Origin: Candidatus Intricatilinea gracilis
GTDB taxonomy: Bacteria > Pseudomonadota > Gammaproteobacteria > Burkholderiales > Burkholderiaceae_C
Direction: 5' to 3'
Assembly (NCBI GenBank): GCA_016702605.1
Contig: JADJDQ010000006.1
Span: 1 to 64,000, forward strand
Length of the DNA stretch: 64,000 nt
Below the pieces are notes generated by a model, which was given only the letters and a program-made list of their open reading frames with translations, ran no database searches and was not told where the DNA came from. The translations under genes and the position numbers were made by a program. Each line of letters opens with the position of its first letter. Positions within the stretch are counted from its first letter, which is position 1. Shown here in pieces: positions 9,655 through 18,759 of the stretch.

Positions 9655-10692
9655 ATGACCTTTCAATGGCCCGAACTGCTCTGGTTGCTGCTGCTGGCCC
9701 CCGCTCTGGTGGCGCTGTACCTGTGGCTGCTGGCGCGGCGCAAGAAGAGCGCTGTCACCTTGCCCAGCCTCGTGATCGTGAAACAGGCGCTGGGCCGTGG
9801 CCCCGGTTGGCGCCGCCACGTGCCGCCGATGTTGCTGCTGCTGGCGCTGTGTCTGCTGCTGCTGGCCGGTGCACGGCCCACCGCCAAGATCAGGCTGCCC
9901 TCGCAGCAGGAAACCATCATCCTGGCCATCGATGTATCGGGCAGCATGCGCGCCACCGACGTGTTGCCCAATCGACTCATTGCCGCACAGGAAGCGGCCA
10001 AGGCCTTCATTGCCGACTTGCCGCGCCAGGTCCGGGTGGGTGTGGTGAGTTTTGCCGGAACCGCCGCCGTGGTGCAAGCACCTACGCTGAGTCGTGACGA
10101 CGTGAATGCCGCCATCGACCGATTTCAGCTGCAGCGTGGCACGGCCATCGGCTCGGGCATCGTGTTGTCGCTGGCGACGATCTTCCCGGACCTACCCTTC
10201 GACTTGAGCCTCATCACCGGTCAACGCGCCATGCCGCCGCCGGGCGGCGGTGACCCGGCCGCCAGTACGAAGAAGCCCGACCCGGTCGAGCCGGGCTCGT
10301 ACAACTCGGCCGCCATCATCCTGCTCACCGACGGCCAACGCACCACCGGGCCTGATTCGATGGAAACCGCCAAGCTGGCCGCCGACCGCGGCGTGAAGAT
10401 CTACACCGTCGGCATCGGCACCAAGGGCGGCGAGATCATCGGCTTCGAAGGCTGGAGCATGCGGGTGCGCCTGGACGAAGACACGCTCAAGGCGATCGCC
10501 AACACCACCCGCGCCGACTACTACTACGCCGGCACGGCCGAAGACCTCAAGCAGGTCTACCAGGGCCTGTCCAGCCGCCTGGTGGTCGAGACCCGCGAGA
10601 CCGAGATCACCGCCTTCTTCGCCCTGGCCGGCGGGCTGTTGATGCTGCTTGGTGCCGGGTTGGGGCTGTGGTGGTACGGGCGTATCAGCTGA
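9655..10692 (+). CDS. Von Willebrand factor A membrane protein, BatA-like
   Basis: A 345-residue inner-membrane protein with two N-terminal transmembrane segments (about 8-26 and 58-72), a periplasmic VWA domain and a C-terminal membrane helix (about 317-338). The MIDAS motif DVSGSM is at 93-98, with the second Thr in RGTAIGSG and the Asp in LLTDGQRTTG, so a complete metal site is present. This is the organisation of BatA proteins of the Bacteroides aerotolerance type. Partner genes batB, batC and batD do not follow; the next gene is on the other strand. GGAGG lies 7 bases before the ATG. Confidence 0.9.
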   Translation: MTFQWPELLWLLLLAPALVALYLWLLARRKKSAVTLPSLVIVKQALGRGPGWRRHVPPMLLLLALCLLLLAGARPTAKIRLPSQQETIILAIDVSGSMRATDVLPNRLIAAQEAAKAFIADLPRQVRVGVVSFAGTAAVVQAPTLSRDDVNAAIDRFQLQRGTAIGSGIVLSLATIFPDLPFDLSLITGQRAMPPPGGGDPAASTKKPDPVEPGSYNSAAIILLTDGQRTTGPDSMETAKLAADRGVKIYTVGIGTKGGEIIGFEGWSMRVRLDEDTLKAIANTTRADYYYAGTAEDLKQVYQGLSSRLVVETRETEITAFFALAGGLLMLLGAGLGLWWYGRIS

Positions 10693-10740
10693 GCTGATTT
10701 GTCGGAGTGTCGTCGCTGCCGTGCCAGTGCCGTACGGTCA

Positions 10741-11127
10741 TCAACCGCGTGGCCACAGGCGAGAAAAGTCGAACGACAGCTGCCGGTGATGACGGATCGA
10801 CAGCAGGTAGACGGTGCTGTTCACCTCGGCGCAGGCATACAGGATGAGGTAGTCGCCGTGCAGGTACTCGCGCAGCGACTCGGGTGCGCCGCGCGGCAAC
10901 ACAGCGAGTTGAGCCAGGGCTTCGGCAGACTGAGGCGGATTGGCCAGATACCGCCTGCCGATGCGCGGAAAGCGGCGCAGGTTGCGGATGACCGTGTCGC
11001 GCAGTTCGTGCAGCAGGTGGTCGTAGGCCTGACTGGCGCCGGCTTCGGTGAGAAAAACCTCGATGGCGTCGAGGCGTTCCAGGAAGCTGGCGGTCAGTTC
11101 GACCTTGTACTCGTCGGCCTCATCCAC
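10741..11127 (-). CDS. ParE/RelE-superfamily toxin
   Basis: A 128-residue type II toxin of the ParE/RelE fold. It has the N-terminal helical pair (VELTASFLERLDAIEVFL), the RNLRRFPRIGRRYL segment and the beta strand-rich YLILYACAEVNSTVYLLSIRHHRQLSF that end this fold; RHHR near the C-terminus is typical. Toxins of this type block gyrase or cut mRNA at ribosomes; which one cannot be told. The GTG at 11127 overlaps the end of the antitoxin gene by 8 bp, the usual coupling. A longer in-frame start would run deep into the antitoxin gene and is rejected. Confidence 0.8.
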   Translation of the reverse strand: MDEADEYKVELTASFLERLDAIEVFLTEAGASQAYDHLLHELRDTVIRNLRRFPRIGRRYLANPPQSAEALAQLAVLPRGAPESLREYLHGDYLILYACAEVNSTVYLLSIRHHRQLSFDFSRLWPRG

Positions 11128-11422
11128 GCTTCTTGGCGGCCCGGCGCTTCTGAAGCTGGGTGATGGCGCTGTCCGCGTCCTGGGTGCGGCCAGCGGCGAT
11201 GTCTTCCAGGCCGCGCCTGGCGTCATCGAGCAGCAGCAGGTGGATGCGTTCGCGCTCCAGACGGTGGTAGTAGTCGAGCCGGTCGGCGTCGATCAGGGCG
11301 ACGTAGCTTTCGCCGTTCTTGGTGATGATCTTCTCGGCGCCGGCCTTGGCCTGATCGGCCAACTCGGAGAGGTTGGCACGCGCCTGCGTGAACGGCACGA
11401 CGTCGCTGGCGGAAAAGCCCAT
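11120..11422 (-). CDS. Phd/YefM-family antitoxin
   Basis: A 100-residue antitoxin, upstream of and overlapping the toxin gene. The N-terminal half (VVPFTQARANLSELADQAKAG, then EKIITKNGESYVALIDADRL) is the Phd/YefM DNA-binding fold that dimerises and represses its own promoter; the C-terminal half is charged and helical, as expected for the part that wraps the toxin. The ATG at 11422 is supported by GGGAG 8 bases upstream. The pair has no other mobile-element features around it. The promoter should lie at about 11423-11506, a short gap after the helicase gene's end. Confidence 0.85.
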   Translation of the reverse strand: MGFSASDVVPFTQARANLSELADQAKAGAEKIITKNGESYVALIDADRLDYYHRLERERIHLLLLDDARRGLEDIAAGRTQDADSAITQLQKRRAAKKRG

Positions 11423-11506
11423 GGTCCACTCCCATTGAAATGACAGGATTCTGTGCAGTTTACTGCCTAGATCGTGCACCCAGATCGGGATCGACGGCAG
11501 GTCGGC

Positions 11507-13855
11507 TCAGCCCTCCTGTTCTTGTTCCGCACTGATGCGGCCGACACGCCACCACGCCGGCAACAAGGCTCGCACCTCGCGGCGCTGGTAGCGGTCGTCG
11601 AGCAGCACGACCACGCCGCGGTCGACGGGCGTGCGGATCACTCGCCCGGCGGCCTGCACCACCTTCTGCAGGCCGGGGTAGAGGTAGGTGTAGTTGTAGC
11701 CGGTGCCGGTGCCCATGAGCTTGTCCAGGCAAGTGCGCATCTGCTCCATCTCGGCGTTGAACTGAGGCAGGCCCAGGGTGGCGATGAAGGCGCCGTGCAG
11801 GCGTTCACCCGGCAGGTCGATGCCTTCGGCAAACGCGCCGCCCAGCACGGCCAGACCCAGCACCTGGCTTCCAGCGACGAAGCGGTGCAGGAAGGCGGCC
11901 TGATCCGCCTCGCTCATGCCTCGTTGCTGGCGCCACAGCGTGAGGTCCGGCCAACGCACCTGCAGTGCCCCAGCGGCCTGTTCGAGGTAGTCGAAGCTGC
12001 TGAAGAAGGCCAGGTAGTTGCCAGGGTGGTCGCTGCAACGCCGGCCGATCAACTCGGCGATGGGTGCGAGCGAGGCGGCGCGGTCGGGGAAACGGGTGGA
12101 GATGTCGGTGGCGATCGATACCTGCAGCTGTTCGGCGTCGAAGGGTGTGGGCACGTCCAGCCACACGGTGTTGTCCGGCAGGCCGAGCAGCGCGCGGTAG
12201 TAGTCGGGCGGCTGCAGCGTGGCCGAGAAGAGGCTCAGGCCGTGAGCTTGTTCGATGCGCGGCGCCAGAAACGGCGCCGGCAGCACGTTGCGCAGGCCCA
12301 GGCGCGGCCGGTCGGTGTTGCCGGTGAGCTCGTAGAACGAATGTGCATCGAAGCTCGCTGCCAGGCGGGTGAACTGCAGCGCGTCGAAGAAGACCGATTG
12401 CAGCGCGGCGTTGTCGGCCAGCGGGCGGGTGCGCTTGGCCAGGCTGTTCGGCCCTTCGGTCTCGGGGTCGTGTGAAGCCGACACGCCGGCCGCGTCGGTG
12501 CTGTCGCTCAGGTGGTCGAGGATGGCGGACTGCAGGCGCAGCAGGGCTTCGATCAACGTGTCGGGCGCCGCGTCCAGGCGCTGGTAGGTGCCGGTCCAGT
12601 CGGCCACCAGGTCGTCCCAGCGGCGCAGCACGGCGCTTGCCGGGCGCTTGAGCACCGTGGGCAGGCTCTTGCGCAATGCGCCCAGGCGCGAAGGCTCGAA
12701 CTCGGCGCTGTACATCGAACGAGCGCGTTCGACCAGGTTGTGCGCCTCGTCCACCAGCAGCGCCACGTTCCACCCGTGTGCCTGTGCCAGTGCGTAGAGC
12801 AAGGCGCTGCTGTCGAAGTAGTGGTTGTAGTCGCCCACCACCACGTCGGACCAGCGCGTCAGCTCCTGGCCCAGGTAGTAGGGGCAGATGGTGTGGCTGG
12901 CGGCCAGGTCGCGCACGGCGCCGCGGTCCCACACCGGCAGGTCGAGCGCGGCCTGGCGGGCTGCCGGCAGGCGGTCGTAGAAGCCCTTGGCCAGCGGGCA
13001 GGATGTGCCCTGGCAGGCCAGGTCGGGGTGTTCGCAGGCCTTGTCGCGCGCCACCAGTTCGATGACACGCAGCGCCGGTGCGCCCGTGCGCAGCTGGGCC
13101 AGTGCGCCGAGTGCGAGTGAGCGGCCCGAGGTCTTGGCGGTGAGAAAGTACAACCGGTCGATGTCGGCCCGTGGCAGCGCCGTGAGCGCCGGGTAGATGG
13201 TGCCGATGGTCTTGCCGATGCCGGTGGGCGCCTGTGCCATCAGGCAGCGCGACTGCGTGCTCGCGCGGTAGACCGCCTCGGCCAGTTCACGCTGACCGCG
13301 GCGGAACGCGGGCTCCGGGAACTTCAACGCAGTCAGCTCCACATCACGCAGCGTGCGGTGTTTGGCCTCCTGCTCGGCCCAGGCCAGAAAGCCCTGGCAC
13401 TGCCGCTCGAAGGCCAGCTTCAGCTCGGCGGCGCTGCAACGCCGGCTGACGATGGTCTCGCGCTGCGAGCCGATGTCCAGGTAGACCAACGCGATCTCGA
13501 TGTTGTCGATCTGCTCGGCCTGGCACATCAGCCAGCCGTAGACCTCGGCCTGTGCCCAGTGCAGCGCGCGGTGGTTGTCGGGCAGGCGATCGAGGGGGCC
13601 GCGATGTGTCTTGATCTCGTCCAGGCGCCGCGCCTCGGGGTCGTAGCCGTCGGCGCGGCCACGGACATGCAGATCGCCGTAGTCGCCGCTCAGCGTGACT
13701 TCGGCGCGGTAGGCAGCGCCGCGTCGCGAGGTGACAAGCTGATGGCCTTCGATGCCTTCGAGCGCACTGGGTGCGGGCGTGAACCGCAGGTCCAGGTCGC
13801 CTCGCCGGGCGCTGAACTCGCACAACGTGCGAACGGCGACGGTGTAGGCGGGCAT
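11507..13855 (-). CDS. XPD/DinG-type iron-sulfur helicase with an N-terminal PD-(D/E)XK domain
   Basis: A 782-residue superfamily 2 DNA helicase. Residues about 35-165 resemble Cas4-type PD-(D/E)XK nucleases: GRADGYD (Asp69), LDEIKTH (Glu80, Lys82) and a downstream QAEVYGWL. The helicase core has Walker A APTGIGKT (209-216), DEAH at 369-372 and motif VI QAAGRVIRT. Four cysteines at about 274, 281, 286 and 324 (ACEHPDLACQGTSCPLAKG and HTICPYY) fit the 4Fe-4S cluster of XPD, DinG and Rad3 helicases. It should unwind 5'-tailed DNA during repair, and the nuclease-like domain may bind or cut the flap. The start at 13855 gives the MPAYTVAVRTLCEF N-terminus just ahead of the nuclease fold. It diverges from chrA. 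Confidence 0.87.
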   Translation of the reverse strand: MPAYTVAVRTLCEFSARRGDLDLRFTPAPSALEGIEGHQLVTSRRGAAYRAEVTLSGDYGDLHVRGRADGYDPEARRLDEIKTHRGPLDRLPDNHRALHWAQAEVYGWLMCQAEQIDNIEIALVYLDIGSQRETIVSRRCSAAELKLAFERQCQGFLAWAEQEAKHRTLRDVELTALKFPEPAFRRGQRELAEAVYRASTQSRCLMAQAPTGIGKTIGTIYPALTALPRADIDRLYFLTAKTSGRSLALGALAQLRTGAPALRVIELVARDKACEHPDLACQGTSCPLAKGFYDRLPAARQAALDLPVWDRGAVRDLAASHTICPYYLGQELTRWSDVVVGDYNHYFDSSALLYALAQAHGWNVALLVDEAHNLVERARSMYSAEFEPSRLGALRKSLPTVLKRPASAVLRRWDDLVADWTGTYQRLDAAPDTLIEALLRLQSAILDHLSDSTDAAGVSASHDPETEGPNSLAKRTRPLADNAALQSVFFDALQFTRLAASFDAHSFYELTGNTDRPRLGLRNVLPAPFLAPRIEQAHGLSLFSATLQPPDYYRALLGLPDNTVWLDVPTPFDAEQLQVSIATDISTRFPDRAASLAPIAELIGRRCSDHPGNYLAFFSSFDYLEQAAGALQVRWPDLTLWRQQRGMSEADQAAFLHRFVAGSQVLGLAVLGGAFAEGIDLPGERLHGAFIATLGLPQFNAEMEQMRTCLDKLMGTGTGYNYTYLYPGLQKVVQAAGRVIRTPVDRGVVVLLDDRYQRREVRALLPAWWRVGRISAEQEQEG

Positions 13856-13969
13856 GGCGGGGGAGTCTAGCGAGCACCCTGGCCATCGGAGCGGGGTTCC
13901 ATCGGCTCTGGTTCGGCCTGCCGGTGAGCGCCGTGCGGCGCACTGGGAGACAACCAACGCTCGACGGCT

Positions 13970-14011
13970 GGTGTGTGACGGCCTGTGAGACGACCCGTGT
14001 GAGACGGCCCG
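13970..14011. repeat. Three 14-bp tandem direct repeats in the helicase/chrA divergent region
   Basis: Three near-copies of TGTGAGACGRCCCG follow one another with a 14 bp period (about 13970, 13984 and 13998); the first copy differs at a few bases. They lie 45-90 bp upstream of the chrA start and 115-155 bp upstream of the helicase start. Such spacing is seen in operators bound by oligomeric regulators, but no regulator gene is adjacent, so function is only a guess. Confidence 0.45.
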
Positions 14012-14055
14012 GGAGCCGCGACAAGCTGGCAGACTCCAGCCACGCCCCTCGCACC

Positions 14056-15432
14056 ATGACGACGCCCTGCACCCATTCGGACCCCGAGCCGTCACCTGGC
14101 ATGCCGGCCGAGGTGGGTTTCTGGCAGGCCTTTGCCTTCTGGTTGAAGCTGGGCTTCATCAGCTTCGGCGGGCCGGCCGGGCAGATCGCCATCATGCACG
14201 CCGAACTGGTCGAGCGCAGGCGCTGGATCAGCGAGAAGCGTTTCCTGCATGCACTCAACTACTGCATGGTGCTGCCGGGGCCCGAGGCGCAGCAACTGGC
14301 CACCTACATCGGCTGGTTGATGCACCGCACGTGGGGCGGCATCGTGGCGGGCGGGCTGTTCGTGTTGCCCTCGCTGTTCATCCTGATCGCCCTGTCGTGG
14401 GTCTACATCGCTTTCGGCAGCGTGCCGCTGGTGGCGGGGCTGTTCTACGGCATCAAACCGGCTGTGACCGCCATCGTGCTTCAGGCGGCGCACCGCATCG
14501 GCTCGCGGGCGTTGAAGGATCCGTGGCTCTGGGTCATTGCCGCGGCGGCCTTCGTCGCGATCTTTGCGGCCAACGTGCCGTTTCCGGTCATCGTGATCGC
14601 GGCCGCGCTGCTTGGCTTTGTTGGTGGACGGGTGGCGCCGCAGCGTTTCCGGGTGGGTGTTGGGCATGCCAGCGCGGTCAGGTCGTTCGGCCCGGCGCTG
14701 ATCGATGACGACACACCGACACCGGACCACGCCCGTTTTCGCTGGCGGCGACTGGTGGTGATCGGCCTCGTGGGCGCAGCCTTGTGGCTGCTGCCCATGG
14801 CGTTGCTGGTCGGCCTGTTCGGCACATCGGGCACGCTTACACAAATGGGCTGGTTCTTCACCAAGGCGGCGTTGTTGACGTTTGGCGGCGCCTACGCCGT
14901 CTTGCCCTATGTCTACCAGGGCGCGGTGACACATTACGGCTGGCTAGGTCCGACGCAGATGATCGACGGCCTGGCGCTGGGTGAAACCACTCCCGGGCCA
15001 CTCATCATGGTGGTGGCCTTCGTCGGATTCGTCGGCGGTTGGCAAAGCAGTGAACTGCGCGCGATGTTCGGCGCCGACGGCCTGTTCTTGGTCGGCGCTT
15101 TGGCGGCCACGGTGGTGACGTGGTTCACCTTCCTGCCGTCGTTCTTGTTCATCCTGGTCGGTGGACCACTGGTCGAGGCCACACACGACGACCTCAACCT
15201 GACCGCACCACTCACGGCCATCACGGCTGCTGTGGTGGGTGTCATCCTCAACCTGGCCTTGTTCTTTGGGTACCACGTGTTGTGGCCCGCCGGTCTTGAT
15301 GGGCACTTCGATGTGGCCTCGTGCCTGATCGCCCTGGTGGCAGCCGTCGCGTTGGTCAGGTTCAAGCACAACGTGATTCACATGATCCTGGCCTGTGCCC
15401 TCGGCGGCCTGGCCGTTCACCTGCTGCGCTAG
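14056..15432 (+). CDS. chrA: Chromate transporter ChrA
   Basis: A 458-residue inner-membrane protein of the CHR superfamily with two homologous halves, predicted to export chromate. The first half has GFISFGGPAGQIAIMH and NYCMVLPGPEAQQLATYIGW; the second has LLTFGGAYAVLPYVYQGAV and ALGETTPGPLIMVVAFVGF, the paired FGG and PGP signatures of the long-chain form. About ten hydrophobic segments are visible. A charged loop (about 195-235) separates the halves. The ATG at 14056 is chosen to give a short cytosolic N-terminus; an in-frame upstream extension has no membrane or conserved features. No chrB or chrF is adjacent. Confidence 0.92.
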   Translation: MTTPCTHSDPEPSPGMPAEVGFWQAFAFWLKLGFISFGGPAGQIAIMHAELVERRRWISEKRFLHALNYCMVLPGPEAQQLATYIGWLMHRTWGGIVAGGLFVLPSLFILIALSWVYIAFGSVPLVAGLFYGIKPAVTAIVLQAAHRIGSRALKDPWLWVIAAAAFVAIFAANVPFPVIVIAAALLGFVGGRVAPQRFRVGVGHASAVRSFGPALIDDDTPTPDHARFRWRRLVVIGLVGAALWLLPMALLVGLFGTSGTLTQMGWFFTKAALLTFGGAYAVLPYVYQGAVTHYGWLGPTQMIDGLALGETTPGPLIMVVAFVGFVGGWQSSELRAMFGADGLFLVGALAATVVTWFTFLPSFLFILVGGPLVEATHDDLNLTAPLTAITAAVVGVILNLALFFGYHVLWPAGLDGHFDVASCLIALVAAVALVRFKHNVIHMILACALGGLAVHLLR

Positions 15433-15460
15433 CTCGGCCGACCACCGGTACATTGCCAGG

Positions 15461-16348
15461 ATGACTTCCTCGGCGCACTTCACCAGCAACATCCGGCTGC
15501 TGGAACACGTCAACCTGACCCAGCCCGACCAGCGCTTGGCGATCCTGTTCTATGTGGTCGGCCTGGGGCTCACGCGCGACCCCTACCTCATGGTCGAGCT
15601 GGACAACCTGTGGATCAACATCGGCCACACACAGATCCACCTGCCGACCCGCGCCGCGCAACGTCTGCCGGGGCGCATCCATCTGGTGTTGCCCGATCTG
15701 GCGCTGGTCGAACGGTCGCTGGCATCGGTGGCACCGCGACTGGCTGGTTCGGCTTTCGAGCTGTCCCGATGGGGTGATGTGCTGGAAGTGAGTTGCCCCT
15801 GGGGCAATCGCTTCGTGTGTTCGCAGGCGATCGAGCACCAGGGGCCGACGCTGGGCATCACCGCCGTGGAGATCGACGTGGCCGTTGGTCATGCTGCCGG
15901 CATCGCGCGTTTTTATGCCCAGGTGCTGGCCGCGCCGTCGCGGGTCGAGTTGTCGTGCCACGGGTCGCCGGTGGCCGTTGTCGAGATGGGCGGCGACCTG
16001 CCGACGTCAGGCGACGCTCGTGTGCCGCTCCATCAGCAATTGCGTTTCGTCGAGACGACCGAGTCACTGCCGACCTATGACGGTCACCATGTGCAGATCT
16101 ATTTGGCCGATGCCGTCGGCCCGTATGAGCGCTGCCTGGCGCTGGGCCTGGTGACGCGGCAGGCCAGCCGCACCGACTGGCGTTTCGTGCGCATCGTCGA
16201 TCCTGCCGATGGGCGCTTGCTGCATGAGCTGGAACACGAGATACGCGATCTGGCGCATCCGCTGTTCGGGCGCCCGCTGGTCAATCGCAATCCGGCGCAG
16301 CGGCTGGGCGCTTATCGGCCCGGCGAGGACGCGCTGCCAGGCTGGTGA
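15461..16348 (+). CDS. Glyoxalase/VOC-fold protein of unknown substrate
   Basis: A 295-residue protein with two vicinal-oxygen-chelate-like halves. The first half begins LLEHVNLTQPDQRLAILFYV and continues LWINIGHTQIHLP, the beta-alpha-beta-beta-beta pattern of glyoxalase/bleomycin-resistance domains; the second starts near ITAVEIDVAVGHAAGIARFY. Metal-ligand positions (an N-terminal His and C-terminal Glu residues such as LLHELEHEI) are present but cannot be assigned firmly. It could be a dioxygenase-like or lyase-like enzyme. It follows chrA by 28 bp on the same strand and ends one base before the convergent ribE. Confidence 0.6.
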   Translation: MTSSAHFTSNIRLLEHVNLTQPDQRLAILFYVVGLGLTRDPYLMVELDNLWINIGHTQIHLPTRAAQRLPGRIHLVLPDLALVERSLASVAPRLAGSAFELSRWGDVLEVSCPWGNRFVCSQAIEHQGPTLGITAVEIDVAVGHAAGIARFYAQVLAAPSRVELSCHGSPVAVVEMGGDLPTSGDARVPLHQQLRFVETTESLPTYDGHHVQIYLADAVGPYERCLALGLVTRQASRTDWRFVRIVDPADGRLLHELEHEIRDLAHPLFGRPLVNRNPAQRLGAYRPGEDALPGW

Positions 16349-16349
16349 T

Positions 16350-17033
16350 TCAGGCGCCGGATCTGGCGCCTGATCTGGCGGCGAGCAGGGCGTCGAGCTG
16401 TTCGGCCAGTTGGCCGGCCAGCATCTCGCGCACGGTGTCGCGCACCGTATCGACCATCACCTGGGTGCTGCGTTCGATCTCGATGTTGAGCCGGTCGCCC
16501 ACCCGTTTGTCACCGAAGGTGGTGAGGCGCAAGGTCTCGGGGATGAGCCAGACCTCGAACCAGCCGGCCTGACGGTCGGCCGTGGCGATGGTGAGGCTGG
16601 CGCCGTTGATGGCGATGTAGCCCTTGGCGAAGATGTAGCGCATCCACTCGGGCGCCACCGCGATCCGCAGCACGTGGTTGTTCTCGGGGCGCTGGATGTC
16701 GATCAGCTCGCCGGTGAAGTCGACATGGCCCGACAGGGGATGGCCGCCGATCTCGGCACCTTCGCGCGCTGCACGTTCCACGTTGATGCGGCTGCCGACA
16801 GTGAGGCTGCCCAGCGTGGTCAGGCTGAGCGTTTGCTGCATCACGTCGAACTCGGCACCGTGGTCGCCCAGCAGCCTGGTGGCCGTCAGGCACACGCCGT
16901 CACTCGCCACGCTCGCACCGGTCGTCAGCCCGGTCGCAAAGCCCGGTTCGAAAGCCAAGGTGAGGGTGCGCAGCCCCGGCCGGTCGACCAGTGCGGTGAT
17001 GCTGGCGATACCTTGGACGATGCCGGTGAACAT
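16350..17033 (-). CDS. ribE: Riboflavin synthase alpha chain
   Basis: A 227-residue cytosolic enzyme that joins two 6,7-dimethyl-8-ribityllumazine molecules to give riboflavin. It has the absolutely typical start MFTGIVQG, and two lumazine-binding repeats, the first with GASVASDGVCLTAT and EIGGHPLSGHVD, the second with AKGYIAINGASLT and WLIPETLRLTTFG. The sequence follows the E. coli type, including NVERAAR. AGGAG lies 9 bases upstream of the ATG. No other riboflavin genes and no FMN riboswitch fold are seen next to it. A short Arg-Ser-Gly-Ala repeat ends the protein. Confidence 0.96.
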   Translation of the reverse strand: MFTGIVQGIASITALVDRPGLRTLTLAFEPGFATGLTTGASVASDGVCLTATRLLGDHGAEFDVMQQTLSLTTLGSLTVGSRINVERAAREGAEIGGHPLSGHVDFTGELIDIQRPENNHVLRIAVAPEWMRYIFAKGYIAINGASLTIATADRQAGWFEVWLIPETLRLTTFGDKRVGDRLNIEIERSTQVMVDTVRDTVREMLAGQLAEQLDALLAARSGARSGA

Positions 17034-17167
17034 GCTGAAGACTCCTGAGAAATCGGTCGGGGGTGGGCGATGGGCTCACCTGGTGAGACGGCAGGTGTTG
17101 CGACGCTGCGTCGCAGCGTGTGGCTGGCGGTGTCGCTGTGGTCGTGGCCAGTCGTCTGCGCTGTGGC

Positions 17168-17548
17168 TCAAGTGCCCGGTGTCACAGCGGCAGCGCTGCG
17201 TTCGGTGAACTCGGCTTCGTTCCAGCCGACGCTGAGTGAGCCGTCGGGCCAGGCCACCACCGGGCGCTTGATCAGGCTGGGCTGGATGGCCATCAGCACA
17301 CAGGCACTGGCGGCGTCGACCACGCTGGCGCGACCGGCGTCGTCGAGCTGACGCCAGCTCGTGCCCTTGCGGTTGAGCACAGTCTGCCAACCCTTGGCGG
17401 CGCACCAGGCCTCGAGTGCGCCATCGGGTATGCCGTGTTTGCGAAAGTCGTGGAAGGTGTAGGCGATGCCGCGGGCCTCGAACCAGGCGCGCGCCTTCTT
17501 GACGCTATCGCAATTGGGTATGCCATGGACGACCGCATGTTTATTCAT
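17168..17548 (-). CDS. ArsC/Spx-like (YffB) thioredoxin-fold protein
   Basis: A 126-residue protein of the ArsC family branch represented by YffB. The active-site motif GIPNCDSVKKARAWFEARGI (residues 9-28) has the single Cys13; YTFHDFRKHGIP and NRKGTSWRQL follow, and SLIKRPVV is the usual C-terminal cis-Pro region. Family members are glutathione-linked reductases of unclear substrate, not true arsenate reductases. The ATG at 17548 has GAGG 7 bases upstream; an ATG 15 bases earlier lacks one. It follows queF by 42 bp on the same strand and is probably cotranscribed with it. Confidence 0.88.
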   Translation of the reverse strand: MNKHAVVHGIPNCDSVKKARAWFEARGIAYTFHDFRKHGIPDGALEAWCAAKGWQTVLNRKGTSWRQLDDAGRASVVDAASACVLMAIQPSLIKRPVVAWPDGSLSVGWNEAEFTERSAAAVTPGT

Positions 17549-17590
17549 GATTGCCTCGGGCATGGTGGGCGCAGGCCTCGGTGGCCTGGC

Positions 17591-18481
17591 TCACTGGCGC
17601 GCATTGCGTACATTGGCCGGCACGGCGGCCGGGTGGCTGCTGCGCCAGGGGTTGATGTCCAGCCCGCCGCGGCGGGTGTAACGTGCCAGCACCTGCAGGC
17701 GTGTGGGGCGGCAACGGGTCCACAGGTCCATGAAGATGCGTTCGACACATTGCTCGTGGAACTCGTTGTGCTGGCGAAAACTCACCAGATAACGCAGCAG
17801 GCCGGCCTGGTCGATGGGCGAGCCGGTGTAGTCGACCTGCACACTGCCCCAGTCGGGCTGACCGGTCACCAGGCAGTTGCTCTTGAGCAGGTTGGAGGTG
17901 AAACACTCGCTGACGATGGCTTGTGTGTGATCGGCGCTGAGCAGGTCGGGCGCCGGGGTGTAGCGGTCGCAGTCCAGATCCAGGCGGTCCAGGCTCAGGC
18001 CGTCGAGTTCGTCGAGGTGCTGGTCGACAAAGGCGTCAGGCAACACGAGTTTGACACCCACGTGGCAGCCGAAGCCGGCGCTCAGGTCACGCTGGATGGT
18101 GTCGCGCACGACGGCTGGCGACTCGTACCGGCTCATGGTGAAGCTACCCAGGTAGAGCTTGAGTGACTTGCTCTCGACGATGGCAGGTGATTCACACGGC
18201 ACGATGAATTGCGCCAGCGCCACGATCGGCTTGCCGCGCGGGTTGAGCCACGACAGCTCGTAGGCGCTCCACAGGTCGGCGCCGGTGAAGGGCAGAGTCG
18301 CACCAGCAGCCAGACCGATCTCTGCGCGTTTGGGTGCGCGGTCGATCGGGAACAACAATTCGGGCGCGTACAACTCGGCGTGGCCGCTGCGCCGGCCCAA
18401 CGGCGAGCCCTTGGGATCGCCGGCGAGCGTGGTCGGCAACTGGTTGGCGGGTACGAGGGTGGGGTCGAGTAGGTCGGGCAT
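17591..18481 (-). CDS. queF: NADPH-dependent 7-cyano-7-deazaguanine reductase QueF
   Basis: A 296-residue bipartite T-fold enzyme that reduces preQ0 to preQ1 in queuosine biosynthesis. The N-terminal half carries the substrate-side ESKSLKLYLGSF (about 103-114). The C-terminal half carries the catalytic Cys203 in LKSNCLVTGQPDWGS with Asp210, and the HNEFHEQCVERIF stretch that includes the substrate Glu. Length fits the E. coli-type QueF rather than the short Bacillus form. No other queuosine genes are adjacent. Confidence 0.95.
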   Translation of the reverse strand: MPDLLDPTLVPANQLPTTLAGDPKGSPLGRRSGHAELYAPELLFPIDRAPKRAEIGLAAGATLPFTGADLWSAYELSWLNPRGKPIVALAQFIVPCESPAIVESKSLKLYLGSFTMSRYESPAVVRDTIQRDLSAGFGCHVGVKLVLPDAFVDQHLDELDGLSLDRLDLDCDRYTPAPDLLSADHTQAIVSECFTSNLLKSNCLVTGQPDWGSVQVDYTGSPIDQAGLLRYLVSFRQHNEFHEQCVERIFMDLWTRCRPTRLQVLARYTRRGGLDINPWRSSHPAAVPANVRNARQ

Positions 18482-18759
18482 GTGCTTTGCGAATCTTAGC
18501 CGTGCTCGGCGCTGGTGTTACCCGGTGAACGCGAAGGGAAATGTCGCGCCGCGACGGTCATGATCCTGGTGGCGGCCTGTGCGGGCAGGCGCCCCAGCAC
18601 AGTGGTTGGCGCCCCAAGGGAGTCACGTTATCGAACCGTTTTTAAGATGAGGGCTACGATTCTCGGGGTAATCGGTGCTGGCCTGCCGCAGGGCCAGCCC
18701 TATACTGCAAGTTCAATGCTGTGTTTGATATTTTCGGTGTGTGAGGGGTGCTGACAGTC

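Noticed and set aside
11120..11479. A longer antitoxin starting upstream of 11422
   Set aside because: The extra residues are not part of the Phd fold, and GGGAG sits correctly before the ATG at 11422.
17034..17167. FMN riboswitch upstream of ribE
   Set aside because: The conserved RFN blocks are not seen, and the gap is short with another gene's 3' end beside it.
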